Made by a program: the position numbers and the translations under genes
The notes under the pieces: generated by a model
The model's input: only the letters and a program-made list of their open reading frames with translations
What the model was told of the DNA's origin: nothing
Database searches by the model: none
From: Terrabacter sp. 28
Lineage (GTDB): Bacteria > Actinomycetota > Actinomycetes > Actinomycetales > Dermatophilaceae
Length of the DNA: 64,000 bases
Reading direction: 5' to 3'
NCBI GenBank assembly: GCA_000955875.1
Contig: JYOE01000029.1
Coordinates: 124,001-188,000 of the forward strand
In this document: positions 50,353 through 59,422 of the stretch, one piece after another
Position numbering within the stretch: the stretch's first letter is position 1
Layout: every line of letters starts with the position of its first letter

Positions 50353-50901
50353 ATGAGCGAGCCCCTCACCGACCCCGGGCCGTCGACCCCGGACGACTCG
50401 GACTGGACGTGGGTGCTGACCCGCCCGTGCCCCGACTGCGGCTTCGACACCGACGCGCTCGACGTCGCCGACGCACCGGCCGTCCTCCGCGACGCGGGGC
50501 AGAGGTATGCCGCCGCGCTGGGTCGCGACGACGTGCACACCCGACCGGCCGAGGGGGTCTGGTCGACGCTCGAGTACGCCTGCCACGTGCGCGACGTCTG
50601 CGACGTGATGACGGGCCGCCTCGAGCAGATCCTCGCCGGCGGTGGCGAGCTCGTCACCTTCGCCAACTGGGACCAGGACGCGACGGCCCTCGAGCGGCAG
50701 TACTGGCGCTCCGACCCCGACGTCGTCCAGCGCGAGGTCGCGGCGGCGTTCGAGACGGCGGCGACGGCATACGCCCGACCCTCCGGTGCGCAGTCGGAGT
50801 GGCCCGCCCTGCGCAGCAACGGCTCGCAGTTCACGGCCCGCACGCTCACGCTCTACTTCCTGCACGACATCCGACACCACCTCTGGGACGTGACCGCATG
50901 A
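50353..50901 (+). CDS. DinB family protein
   Basis: A 182-residue four-helix-bundle protein. It has the DinB core with potential metal-binding histidines: YACHVRDVCD and LHDIRHHLWDV. Many family members are thiol-dependent S-transferases (for example mycothiol-dependent in actinobacteria). The N-terminal CPDCG is notable, with two Cys. The substrate is unknown. Its stop overlaps the Gfo/Idh gene (ATGA). Confidence 0.85.
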   Translation: MSEPLTDPGPSTPDDSDWTWVLTRPCPDCGFDTDALDVADAPAVLRDAGQRYAAALGRDDVHTRPAEGVWSTLEYACHVRDVCDVMTGRLEQILAGGGELVTFANWDQDATALERQYWRSDPDVVQREVAAAFETAATAYARPSGAQSEWPALRSNGSQFTARTLTLYFLHDIRHHLWDVTA

Positions 50902-51953
50902 CTCTCCCGATCGACGTGACCCTCCAGCTTCCCGAGCCCCGCACGCCCGACCCGCACGAGGCGCCGGCGATCCGCTGGGGCGTGCTGGCTCCCGGCGGCA
51001 TCGCGCACGCCTTCGCCGACGCCGTCGCGGTGGGCACCGCGTCGTCGGTCGTCGCCGTCGGCTCGCGCAGCAAGGAGCGGGCTCAGGACTTCGCCGACGA
51101 GTTCGGCATCGCCCGCGCGCACGGCAGCTACGAGGATCTCGTGGCCGACCCCTACGTCGACGCCGTCTACGTCGCGTCACCGCACTCCGAGCACCGCGAC
51201 CACGCGCTGCTCGCCATCGAGGCCGGCAAGCCGGTGCTCGTCGAGAAGGCCTTCACCCGCAGTGCCGCCGAGGCGCGCGAGGTGCTGTCCGCCGCCGAGT
51301 CCCGCGGACTGCTCGTCATGGAGGCGATGTGGAGCCGGTTCCTGCCGCACTACGACGTCGTGCGCCACGTCGTCGAGGCGGGGCTCATCGGCGACCTCGT
51401 TGCGGTGTACGCGGACCACGGCCAGCACCTCTACCCTGACGGACCCGCCCGGCTCTCCCAGCCCGAGCTCGCCGGCGGCGCCCTGCTCGACCTCGGCGTC
51501 TACCCCATCTCGTTCGCCGACGTCGTGCTCGGGGCGCCGGCTTCGGTCACGGCCGTCGGCACGCTCACCGACCTCGGCGTCGACGCGTCCTCGACCGTCA
51601 CCGTCACTGGCGCCGCTGGTGGCCACGGGGTGCTCACGTGCACGATGGCTGCCGCGACCCCGTGCTCTGCTGTCGTCGCCGGCACCGAGGCGCGGCTCGA
51701 GCTCTCCAGCACGTTCTACACGCCCGGGTCGTCGATCCGTCTCGTCAACCGCGCCGGCGACGTCGTCGACGAGCGCGATGGTGGCCTGCCCGATGACGTG
51801 CGCGGCTTCTCCTACGAGGCAGCGGAGTTCGCCCGTCGTCTCACCGCGGGTGAGCGCGAGTCGCCGCTCATGACCCACGCCGCCACGCTGCGGGTCATGG
51901 AGACGATGGACGAGGTGCGCCGCCAGACCGGGGTCGTCTACCCCGGCGAGTGA
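50898..51953 (+). CDS. Gfo/Idh/MocA family oxidoreductase
   Basis: A 351-residue NAD(P)-dependent dehydrogenase. An N-terminal Rossmann fold begins near residue 25 (IRWGVLAPGGIAHAFADA). The conserved EKP-like VLVEKAFTRSAAEA has Ala in place of Pro after Lys. A C-terminal alpha/beta domain carries LGVYPISFADVVLG. The sugar or cyclitol substrate is unknown. A paralogue lies at 62734-63792. The ATG at 50898 overlaps the DinB stop. Confidence 0.88.
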   Translation: MTLPIDVTLQLPEPRTPDPHEAPAIRWGVLAPGGIAHAFADAVAVGTASSVVAVGSRSKERAQDFADEFGIARAHGSYEDLVADPYVDAVYVASPHSEHRDHALLAIEAGKPVLVEKAFTRSAAEAREVLSAAESRGLLVMEAMWSRFLPHYDVVRHVVEAGLIGDLVAVYADHGQHLYPDGPARLSQPELAGGALLDLGVYPISFADVVLGAPASVTAVGTLTDLGVDASSTVTVTGAAGGHGVLTCTMAAATPCSAVVAGTEARLELSSTFYTPGSSIRLVNRAGDVVDERDGGLPDDVRGFSYEAAEFARRLTAGERESPLMTHAATLRVMETMDEVRRQTGVVYPGE

Positions 51954-52011
51954 TCGGTGGCCGGCGGGCGAGGCCTGCCGTCACCGCGATCCCGCTCCCA
52001 GGGAGGCTTTT

Positions 52012-52074
52012 ATGAGCACCTCGACCGACCGCCAGGGCAGCACGGGTGGGTTCGCGCGCCTACTCGGAGGCTAG
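52012..52074 (+). CDS. Possible 20-residue small protein
   Basis: A short ORF with a strong GGGAGG ribosome-binding site 6 bases upstream reads MSTSTDRQGSTGGFARLLGG and ends in TAG. It overlaps the zwf stop by three bases on the opposite strand. The start context is good, but no family can be recognised and length gives no statistical support. Confidence 0.35.
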   Translation: MSTSTDRQGSTGGFARLLGG

Positions 52075-53504
52075 GCGCCCGTGATGTTCGGGTCGCGCCA
52101 GCGGCGCTCGAAGGGCAGGCGCCACGTGAAGGGCGAGACGAGCTGGTGGATCTGGTTCGGTCCCCACGTGCCTGCCTCGTAGGGCCGCACGACGGGCGGG
52201 TTGTCGAGCAGCGGCTGGGAGATCTCCCAGAGGCGCTCGATGCCCTCGGCGGACGTGAAGAGCGTGCGGTCACCGCGGGCCGCGTCGTAGATGAGGCGCT
52301 CGTAGGCCTCGAGCACCGCACCCGCCCAGTTCGTCTCCTGCATCGAGAACTGCATCGACAGCTTGTCGAGCTTCATCCCCGGGCCGGGGCGCTTGCCGTA
52401 GAACGACAACGACATCCGGGCCTTGTCGGCGAGGTCGAAGGTGAGGTGGTCGGGGCCGTTGTCGCCGACGCCCGAGCTCGCCGGGAACATCGAGCGCGGC
52501 GGCTCCTTGAAGGCGATCGAGATGATGCGGGCGCCCTCGGCCATCCGCTTGCCGGTGCGCAGGAAGAACGGCACCCCGGCCCAGCGCCAGTTGTCCACGT
52601 AGCACTTGAGCGCCACGAAGGTCTCGGTCTGGCTCTCGGCGGACACGCCCTCGACGTCGCGGTAGCCGACGTACTGGCCGCGCACGACGTCGTGCGGCTC
52701 GATCGGCGACATCGAGCGGAAGACCTTGTTCTTCTCCTCGCTGATGGCGTGCGGCTCCAGGGCGGTCGGCGGCTCCATCGCCGTGAACGCCAGCACCTGG
52801 AAGAGGTGCGTCACCACCATGTCGCGGTAGGCGCCGGTGCCCTCGTAGAAGTCGGCGCGCTGCGCGAGGCCCAGCGTCTCGGGCACGTCGATCTGGATGT
52901 GGTCGATGTGGTTGCGGTGCCAGATCGGCTCGAAGAGGCCGTTGGCGAAGCGGAACGCGAGGATGTTCTGGGCCGCCTCCTTGCCGAGGAAGTGGTCGAT
53001 GCGGAAGATCTGCTCCTCGTTGAAGACCTGGTGCAGCTCGGCGTTGAGCGCCTTCGCGCTCTCGAGGTCGGTGCCGAACGGCTTCTCCATGATGATGCGG
53101 CTGCGCTCGACGAGCTTGGCCTCCTCGAGCTGGTGCACGACGGCGAGCGCGGCCTTGGGCGGGACCGACAGGTAGTGCAGGCGCCACGCGTCGGGCCCGA
53201 GGATCGCCTCGGACTCGTCGACGGCATCGCGGATGCCTTGGGGCCCAGCCGAACCCGGCACCCAGTGGATGCGATCGGCGAACTCACGCAGGTCGTTGTC
53301 GGTGACGTCGTGGCTCGAGTGCTCGCGGATCGCGGTGAAGGCCAGGTCGAGGAACTCGTCCCGGCTCAGCTCGTCGAGCGAGGTCGCGACGACGCGCAGG
53401 CCCTCGAGCAGCTGCGACTCGTGGAGGTGGAGCATGCCGGGGAGGAGCTTGCGCCTCGCGAGGTCTCCGGTGGCACCGAACAGGACGACTGTCGTTGCAG
53501 GCAT
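52071..53504 (-). CDS. zwf: Glucose-6-phosphate dehydrogenase
   Basis: A 477-residue enzyme of the oxidative pentose phosphate pathway. The dinucleotide-binding motif is LFGATGDLARRKL near the N-terminus. The active-site signature RIDHFLGKE carries the catalytic His and Lys. IIMEKPFGTDLESAK and the C-terminal WGPNQIHQL are typical. I use ATG 53504 (MPATTVVLF), with an upstream in-frame start at 53522 as an alternative. There is no neighbouring 6-phosphogluconate dehydrogenase or transaldolase, as is usual for a second, separate zwf in actinobacteria. Confidence 0.95.
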   Translation of the reverse strand: MPATTVVLFGATGDLARRKLLPGMLHLHESQLLEGLRVVATSLDELSRDEFLDLAFTAIREHSSHDVTDNDLREFADRIHWVPGSAGPQGIRDAVDESEAILGPDAWRLHYLSVPPKAALAVVHQLEEAKLVERSRIIMEKPFGTDLESAKALNAELHQVFNEEQIFRIDHFLGKEAAQNILAFRFANGLFEPIWHRNHIDHIQIDVPETLGLAQRADFYEGTGAYRDMVVTHLFQVLAFTAMEPPTALEPHAISEEKNKVFRSMSPIEPHDVVRGQYVGYRDVEGVSAESQTETFVALKCYVDNWRWAGVPFFLRTGKRMAEGARIISIAFKEPPRSMFPASSGVGDNGPDHLTFDLADKARMSLSFYGKRPGPGMKLDKLSMQFSMQETNWAGAVLEAYERLIYDAARGDRTLFTSAEGIERLWEISQPLLDNPPVVRPYEAGTWGPNQIHQLVSPFTWRLPFERRWRDPNITGA

Positions 53505-53541
53505 GCCCCCAGCGTCGCGCAAAACTCCTCCCCGCGGGAGG

Positions 53542-55212
53542 TCAGAGGGCCACCACGTCGACCCGCCCGCCGGCGACCTCCCACCGATGCGTCAGCCGTA
53601 TGCCGTCGAGCAGGGTCTCGTCGTGGCTGACCACGAGCACGGTGCCCCCGAAGGCCGCCACGGCGGCCTCGAGCTGCTCGATGGCGTCGACGTCGAGGTG
53701 GTTGGTCGGCTCGTCGAGCACGAGCACGTTGACCTCGCGACCCTGGAAGAGGGCCATGAGCGCGCGGGTGCGCTCGCCCATCGACAGGCTGCGTGCCGGT
53801 CGGGCGACGTGCTCTGAACCCAGGCCGAACTTGGCGAGCAGGGTGCGCACCTCGGCCAGGGGCCACTCGCTGCCCGTGCTCCTGTGCGGACCCAGCTCGC
53901 GGCGCACGACGTCGAGCACGGTCGCGTCGTCGTCGAGCAGGGCACGCCGCTGGTCGATGACGCCGACGGAGACCCGCGTGCCGAGCGTGTGCCGACCCGA
54001 CGTGAGGGGGAGGTCGCCGAGCAGGGCGGCGAGCAGCGTCGTCTTGCCGCTGCCGTTCTCGCCGACGAGGGCGATGCGGTCACCGCGGCCGACAGCGAGG
54101 TCGACGGGCCCCAGCCGGAACCCGTGCCTGTCGACGACGGCGTCTGCCAGGGTGGCGACGACGTCGGCCGACGGGCGCCCCTCGGTGATCGTGTAGCGCA
54201 GCTGCCACTCCTTGCGCGGCTGCTCCACCACGGCGAGCCGGTCGGCCGCGCGCTCGAGGCGTGCGCCCTTGGCGGCCTGCCGGTCGGCGCGGGCCCGGTG
54301 CTTCTCCCGGATGTGCTTGTCGCCCTCCTTCGTCGCCTTGAACCCGGTGCGCCCCTTGACCGCCCAGTCAGCCCGCTGGCGCGACTGCGCGAGCAGGCCG
54401 TCGCGCTCGGCGGCATACCCGGCATACGCCTCCCACGCCTGGGCGCGGGCGAGCTCGCGCTGCTCGACGTACGCACTCCAGCCGCCCGTGTAGTGGGCGA
54501 TGCGCTGCTGCTTGGCGTCGAGCTCGAGGACGCCCGTCGCGACCTCGTCGAGGAACCTCCGGTCGTGGCTCGCGATGAGGACCGGGCCGGTGTGGGAGCG
54601 CACGAACTCGGCCATCATCGCGAGGCCACGGGCGTCGAGGTCGTTCGTCGGCTCGTCGAGCAGCAGCACGTCGTAGCGGCTGAGCAGCACGGCGACGAGA
54701 CAGGCTCGGGCCGCCTGGCCGCCCGAGAGCGTGCCGAGCGGACGGTCGAGCGCGACGTCGAGGCCGACCTTCGCGGCCACCTCGGGCAGGCGCTCGTCGA
54801 GGTCGGCCGCGCCGAGGGCGAGCCAGCGCTCGAGGGCCAGGGCGTAGCGGTCGTCGCTGCCGGGCAGGCCGTCCGCCACCGCGGCCGAGGCCGCCTCGAG
54901 CTCCGTGTCGGCGGCCGTGACGCCGGTGCGGCGGCGGGCGTAGGCGAGGAGCGTCTCGTCGGGGTTCGGCACGACCTGCGGCAGCCAGGCGACGGTCGCG
55001 TCGCGCGGGGCGAGCCGGATCGAGCCGGCGTCGACGGCGAGGTCGCCGACGACGGTGCGCATCAGCGTCGACTTGCCGGACCCGTTGGGGCCGACGAGCG
55101 CCGTGACGTCACCGTCGGCGAGCGTCAGGTCGAGCCCGGAGAAGAGCGTGCGCGCGCCGAAGGCGACGTCGAGGCCGGAGAGGGTGAGGGTGCACGAGGG
55201 TGTGGGAGACAT
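53542..55212 (-). CDS. ABC-F family ATPase, ribosome-protection type
   Basis: A 556-residue protein with two ABC ATPase domains and no transmembrane helices. Walker A motifs are GPNGSGKST (about residue 42) and GENGSGKTT (about 390). Signature motifs are LSGGQ and LSMGERT, and DEPTNDLD and DEPTNHLD are Walker B regions. The helical inter-domain linker lies between them. ABC-F proteins act on ribosomes. Antibiotic-resistance types (Tlr/Lmr/Vga-like) are likely relatives, but the substrate cannot be told. ATG 55212. A possible leader peptide precedes it. Confidence 0.9.
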   Translation of the reverse strand: MSPTPSCTLTLSGLDVAFGARTLFSGLDLTLADGDVTALVGPNGSGKSTLMRTVVGDLAVDAGSIRLAPRDATVAWLPQVVPNPDETLLAYARRRTGVTAADTELEAASAAVADGLPGSDDRYALALERWLALGAADLDERLPEVAAKVGLDVALDRPLGTLSGGQAARACLVAVLLSRYDVLLLDEPTNDLDARGLAMMAEFVRSHTGPVLIASHDRRFLDEVATGVLELDAKQQRIAHYTGGWSAYVEQRELARAQAWEAYAGYAAERDGLLAQSRQRADWAVKGRTGFKATKEGDKHIREKHRARADRQAAKGARLERAADRLAVVEQPRKEWQLRYTITEGRPSADVVATLADAVVDRHGFRLGPVDLAVGRGDRIALVGENGSGKTTLLAALLGDLPLTSGRHTLGTRVSVGVIDQRRALLDDDATVLDVVRRELGPHRSTGSEWPLAEVRTLLAKFGLGSEHVARPARSLSMGERTRALMALFQGREVNVLVLDEPTNHLDVDAIEQLEAAVAAFGGTVLVVSHDETLLDGIRLTHRWEVAGGRVDVVAL

Positions 55213-55253
55213 GGCGAGGTCCTTGATGGTCGGCAGGGCCCCGCGGCGTGACG

Positions 55254-55298
55254 TCAGCTCGAGTGCGAGCGGTCAGGGCGCGGGCGGGCACGAGGCAT
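55254..55298 (-). CDS. Possible 14-residue leader peptide of the ABC-F gene
   Basis: A short ORF reads MPRARPRPDRSHSS and ends 41 bases before the ABC-F start. It is rich in Arg and Pro. Resistance ABC-F genes in actinobacteria are often controlled by ribosome-mediated attenuation through such leaders. Whether this one is translated is uncertain; there is no strong Shine-Dalgarno. Confidence 0.3.
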   Translation of the reverse strand: MPRARPRPDRSHSS

Positions 55299-55382
55299 CA
55301 GGAGATCCACACGGAGCAGACCGTAGAGGCTCTGCGCGGCCCCCGTCCACCGACTTTCCGTTCCGGGGAAGGGCGTGGGGGG

Positions 55383-56111
55383 TCAGGTGAGGCCGGCGTC
55401 GTGGATGACGATGGCGACCTGCACCCGGTTGTCGGCGCCCACCTTGTCGAGCACGCGTGACACGTGCGCCTTGACGGTCGGCACCGACAGGTAGAGCTCG
55501 CGCGAGATGTCGGCATTGGACAGACCGCGGCCGATCGCCAGCGCCACCTCGCGCTCCCGCTCCGTGAGGTCGGCGAGGCGCGCCTCGGCGGCGGAGCGCC
55601 TGCCGCCCCCGTCGCCGGCGGCAGCGCCGGCCGCACCTGCGACGTGCGCGATGAGCGTGGCCGTGACGCTGGGGGACAGGATCGGCTCGCCCGCGGCGAC
55701 CTGTCGCACCGCGTCCACGAGCCGCCGCGGCTCGGTGTCCTTGAGGAGGAAGCCGGACGCGCCGTCGCGCAGAGCCTGCACGACCATGTCGTCGGCGTCG
55801 AACGTCGTCAGCACGATGACCCTGAGCTCCTCACCCCGGGCGGCGCGCGCAGCACGAGCGGCGTCGGAGAGCAGGGCGCGCGTCGTCTCGAGGCCGTCCC
55901 GGCGCGGCATCCGGATGTCCATGAGCACGACGTCGGGCCGGTGCCGTTCGACGACGGACTCCCCCTCGATGCCGTCACCGGCCTCGGCGACGACCTCGAG
56001 GTCGTCCGCGCCTCCGAGGATCATGCGCAGCCCGGCCCGCACGAGGGCGTCGTCGTCGACGAGCACGACCCGCGTGCGCCGCTTCGCCTGGTCCCCCGAC
56101 TCCCCGTTCAT
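55383..56111 (-). CDS. NarL/FixJ-type response regulator
   Basis: A 242-residue protein. Residues 10-140 are a receiver domain: VVLVDDDALVRAGLRMIL (acidic pocket), VVLMDIRMPRRDG (phospho-Asp), VIVLTTFD, and SGFLLKD (conserved Lys). A LuxR-type HTH follows near the C-terminus: LTEREREVALAIGRGLSNADISRELYLSVPTVKAHV. It pairs with the histidine kinase immediately upstream, its ATG overlapping the kinase stop (ATGA). It probably controls the divergent ABC exporter. Confidence 0.93.
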   Translation of the reverse strand: MNGESGDQAKRRTRVVLVDDDALVRAGLRMILGGADDLEVVAEAGDGIEGESVVERHRPDVVLMDIRMPRRDGLETTRALLSDAARAARAARGEELRVIVLTTFDADDMVVQALRDGASGFLLKDTEPRRLVDAVRQVAAGEPILSPSVTATLIAHVAGAAGAAAGDGGGRRSAAEARLADLTEREREVALAIGRGLSNADISRELYLSVPTVKAHVSRVLDKVGADNRVQVAIVIHDAGLT

Positions 56112-57355
56112 CGCGACCACGGTAGCCGTGCGGTCACGACGAAGTCGCCCGCCCGGTCGGGGCCGTAGGTGAGCTCGCCGCCCGCGAGGACGGCCCGCTC
56201 GGTGAGGCCCAGCAGCCCGAGCCCGGCACCTTCGGTGCGCCCCGGCAGTATGCCGTCCGTCCCGCCGGTGCCTCGCCGCGCGCTCGGGAGGGCGGCGGGG
56301 TTGCGGACGCTGACGCGTACCTCCTCGTCGTCGAGGCCCGCGCCGGGCGCGGTCGAGACGGCGAGCCGGACGGGAGCGCCCGGCGCGTGCTTGCGGGCGT
56401 TCGTGAGGCACTCCTGGACGATCCGGTAGGCGTTGCGCGACACCTGCTCGGGCACCGACGACAGGTCTCCCGACGAGTCGAACCTGACGATCGACCCACC
56501 CGAGGCCGCCTCTGCGACAAGGGGTCCGAGGTCGTCGAGGGTGGGCTGTGGCGGTTCGGGCGCCCCGCCGTCGACCCCGCCCGCGCCGGGCACGTCGCGC
56601 AGCACCCCGAGCACGGCCCGCAGCTCTGTCAGGGCCCGGTTGGCGCTGTCGCGCACGATCTCGGCCGTCTCGCTGACCTGCTCCGGACGCAGGTCGGTGC
56701 GGTAGGCGAGAGCCCCGGAGTGCATGGCCACCAACGAGATCCGGTGCGCGAGCACGTCGTGCATCTCGCGTGCGATGCGGGCCCGCTCGGCCACCTGGGC
56801 CTGCACGACGCGCATCGCCTGCTCCCGCTCGGCGGTGAGGGCGCGCTCGTGGAGCGAGGCGACGAACGCCCGGCGCTCGCCGATGGCCCAGCCGATCGCG
56901 ACGAGGGCCGCGAGCGACAGTGCGCCGATGATGACGGAGGTCAGCGTCTGGGGCGGCAGCTGGGCCCGGAAGATCCACTCGTGGCCGAAGCCGGCGAGGA
57001 AGTAGGGCACCGCGACGACCGCCACCTCGCGCCAGCGCCGACGCGTCGCCAGGGAGACGAGCGCGAGGGCGGACGGTCCGATCGCGACCGTCGACCCGGC
57101 GCTGACGACCGACGTGACGACCGCGACGGGCAGCGGCCACCGCCGGCGCCAGTGCAGCAGTGCCGTCGCGACGACGCCGAGCCCGAGGTCGACGAGCAGC
57201 CAGTCCTTGCCGAACCGCGTCGTCACCTGCTCCGAGTCGAGCTCGACCTGGACCGCGCCCCAGACGAGGAGTCCGAAGGCCAGGGCGACGGCGAGGCGCC
57301 ACGACTCTCCCCACACGTGACCGCGGCGGGTGAGGGCGATCCGGGGCTGGGGCAC
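56108..57355 (-). CDS. Sensor histidine kinase (HisKA_3/NarX-like)
   Basis: A 415-residue membrane kinase from GTG 57355. Four to six hydrophobic segments occupy about residues 15-160. The dimerisation-phosphoacceptor segment ARIAREMHDVLAHRISLVAMHSG carries the phospho-His. The HATPase domain shows YRIVQECLTNARKHA (N box) and GAGLGLLGLTERA (G2). ATG 57391 (adding 12 residues) is an alternative, but that segment comes from the intergenic GGCATAC region. It forms a two-component system with the downstream regulator. Confidence 0.9.
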   Translation of the reverse strand: MPQPRIALTRRGHVWGESWRLAVALAFGLLVWGAVQVELDSEQVTTRFGKDWLLVDLGLGVVATALLHWRRRWPLPVAVVTSVVSAGSTVAIGPSALALVSLATRRRWREVAVVAVPYFLAGFGHEWIFRAQLPPQTLTSVIIGALSLAALVAIGWAIGERRAFVASLHERALTAEREQAMRVVQAQVAERARIAREMHDVLAHRISLVAMHSGALAYRTDLRPEQVSETAEIVRDSANRALTELRAVLGVLRDVPGAGGVDGGAPEPPQPTLDDLGPLVAEAASGGSIVRFDSSGDLSSVPEQVSRNAYRIVQECLTNARKHAPGAPVRLAVSTAPGAGLDDEEVRVSVRNPAALPSARRGTGGTDGILPGRTEGAGLGLLGLTERAVLAGGELTYGPDRAGDFVVTARLPWSR

Positions 57356-57390
57356 CCGCCCAGCGTAGGCAGCGAACCCGCCGGGCGGCA

Positions 57391-57467
57391 TACGACCAAG
57401 GTCTGCTTTCGGGGCCCGACCCTGAGCGCGGACCCTGACTCCGGTCAGGGTCGCGTACGACCTTGGT
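57391..57467. promoter_or_regulatory. Candidate response-regulator sites between kinase and ABC genes
   Basis: TACGACCAAGGT at 57391-57402 and TACGACCTTGGT at 57456-57467 are direct repeats whose cores, CCAAGG and CCTTGG, are self-palindromic. A dyad (GACCCTGA ... TCAGGGTC, 57432-57453) lies between them. Location between the two-component operon and the exporter suggests binding of the regulator. Confidence 0.5.
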
Positions 57468-57530
57468 AGGGGTCGGAATCAGGCTTGTGACGGATGTGCG
57501 GGGCCGCTCGTCTCCGAGAGGGTTGGGCCC

Positions 57531-58430
57531 ATGATCACAGTGGAACGACTCACCAAGCGCTACGGCCCCTTCACGGCCGTCGACGACGTCTCGTTCGAGG
57601 TGAAGCCCGGTCTCGTCACCGGCTTCCTCGGGCCGAACGGTGCCGGCAAGACGACCGCGATGCGCGTCATGTCCGGCCTGACTCCCGCGAGCTCGGGCCG
57701 GGCCACGGTGCTCGGCAAGCCGTATGCCGCCCTGCCGAACCCGGGCCGCCACGTCGGCCTGCTCCTCGACGCCTCCGCGCAGCACGCCGGCCGCACGGGT
57801 CGCGAGGTCCTCACGCTCGGCGCGATCCTCATGGGCGTCGGCAAGCACCGCGTCGACGAGATGGTCGAGCTGGTCGGCCTCACCGAGAAGGAGGCGAACC
57901 GTCGGGTCCGCAACTACTCCCTCGGCATGCGCCAGCGCCTCGGCATCGCCCACGCGCTCCTCGGCGACCCCGAGGTGCTCATCCTCGACGAGCCGGCCAA
58001 CGGCCTCGACCCCGCCGGCATCCGCTGGATGCGTGACCTGCTGCGCGGCTACGCCAACGAGGGCGGCACGGTGCTGCTCAGCTCGCACCTGCTGAACGAG
58101 ATCGAGCGGGTCGCCGACGAGATCATCGTCATCGGGCACGGCAGGATCGTCGCGCAGGGCACCAAGGACGAGCTGCTCGCCGGCGCCGGCACCTACACCC
58201 GCTCGACCGACGACGACGCGCTCCTGGGCGCGCTCGCCGCGCAGTCGATCGTCGCGCAGCGCACCCCGACCGGTGGTCTCCAGGTCGAGGCCGAGCCCAT
58301 CGAGGTCGGCCGGGTCGCCGCGGCCCACCAGATCGTCCTGACCGAGCTGCGCGGTGGCGACAGCCGGGGTCTCGAGGAGATGTTCCTCGACCTCACGGCC
58401 GACGCCGCCCGAGAGGAGGTGGCGGCATGA
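57531..58430 (+). CDS. ABC transporter ATP-binding protein
   Basis: A 299-residue cytosolic ATPase with Walker A GPNGAGKTT (about residues 37-45), signature YSLGMRQRLGIAHALLG, Walker B LILDEPANGLD and H-loop SSH. The C-terminal extension (about 220-299) is typical of drug- or lantibiotic-type exporter ATPases. Its 3' end overlaps the permease gene (ATGA). It is divergent from the two-component system, which probably senses or regulates the exported compound. Confidence 0.93.
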   Translation: MITVERLTKRYGPFTAVDDVSFEVKPGLVTGFLGPNGAGKTTAMRVMSGLTPASSGRATVLGKPYAALPNPGRHVGLLLDASAQHAGRTGREVLTLGAILMGVGKHRVDEMVELVGLTEKEANRRVRNYSLGMRQRLGIAHALLGDPEVLILDEPANGLDPAGIRWMRDLLRGYANEGGTVLLSSHLLNEIERVADEIIVIGHGRIVAQGTKDELLAGAGTYTRSTDDDALLGALAAQSIVAQRTPTGGLQVEAEPIEVGRVAAAHQIVLTELRGGDSRGLEEMFLDLTADAAREEVAA

Positions 58431-59278
58431 TCACCACGACGTCCCCCGCCACGGCGCCGGTGGCACCGATGTCACCGAACGCCGAGTCCAGTCTCCCGAC
58501 CACCGCGAAGGTGCCGTCGCGCCTGGCCGGCCCTCGCCCGGCCATCGGCGTCCCGTTCACCCGGCTCATGCACGTCGAGCTGCGCAAGATGCTCGACACC
58601 CGCGCCGGTCGCTGGCTGCTCGTCGGCATCGCAGCCATCATCGCCATCGCTCTGACGATCATGTTCTTCAACGACGGTGGCCAGCACTCCTTCGAGGAGT
58701 ACCTCCAGGCGACGACGATGCCGATGGCGATCATCCTCCCGGTCGTCGGCATCCTGGCCGTGACGTCCGAGTGGAGCCAGCGCACCGGCCTCGTCACGTT
58801 CGGCCTGGAGCCGCGCCGCATCCGGGTCGCGTGGGCCAAGCTACTCTCGGCGCTGGCCGTCGGGGTCGCCGCCTTCGCGCTCGCACTGGCCCTCGCCGGC
58901 ATCGCCCACCAGGCAGCGATCACGTTCCGGGGCATCACGGCCGACTGGGGCATCGACGGTCTCGTGTTGCTCGGGGCCGGCGGCTACGTGCTGCTCGGCA
59001 TCGCGCAGGGCGTCGGCTTCGGCATGCTCTTCAAGAACACGCCCGCCGCGATCGTCGTCTACTTCATCCTCCCGACCGCGTGGTCGATCCTCGGCTCGAT
59101 GGTCTCGTGGCTCGAGTCCGCGGCCGAGTGGCTCGACATGCAGCGCACGATGCAGCCGCTCTTCTCCGGGTCGCTGACCGGTGAGCAGTGGGCCCAGCTC
59201 GGCACCTCCGTCAGCCTCTGGGTCGTGCTCCCGCTGGCCTTCGGCATCTGGCGCCTGACCCGCGCCGAGGTGAAGTAG
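58427..59278 (+). CDS. ABC transporter permease
   Basis: A 283-residue membrane protein. A soluble N-terminus (about 1-50) is followed by roughly six transmembrane segments: WLLVGIAAIIAIALTIMFF, MAIILPVVGILAVTSEW, LLSALAVGVAAFALALALA, and others. This resembles ABC-2 family permeases. The substrate is unknown. It forms an exporter with the preceding ATPase. Confidence 0.88.
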   Translation: MITTTSPATAPVAPMSPNAESSLPTTAKVPSRLAGPRPAIGVPFTRLMHVELRKMLDTRAGRWLLVGIAAIIAIALTIMFFNDGGQHSFEEYLQATTMPMAIILPVVGILAVTSEWSQRTGLVTFGLEPRRIRVAWAKLLSALAVGVAAFALALALAGIAHQAAITFRGITADWGIDGLVLLGAGGYVLLGIAQGVGFGMLFKNTPAAIVVYFILPTAWSILGSMVSWLESAAEWLDMQRTMQPLFSGSLTGEQWAQLGTSVSLWVVLPLAFGIWRLTRAEVK

Positions 59279-59310
59279 CCGGGGTCGGATAACGGCACCA
59301 ACCCCCGCAG

Positions 59311-59349
59311 GTGGGCGGACGAATCCCCAAACGGGACAAGTCCGCCCAC
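59311..59349 (+). terminator. Hairpin after ABC permease
   Basis: GTGGGCGGAC (59311-59320) pairs with GTCCGCCCAC (59340-59349) with a 19-base loop, 33 bases downstream of the permease stop. It probably ends the exporter transcript. There is no long T-tract. Confidence 0.6.
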
Positions 59350-59422
59350 TTACGGGCGAGGTCTTGGCCGGGTCGTTCCGACGGTCCTACCGTGGCTTGG
59401 GTCAGGGGAAGACCGAACAGGG

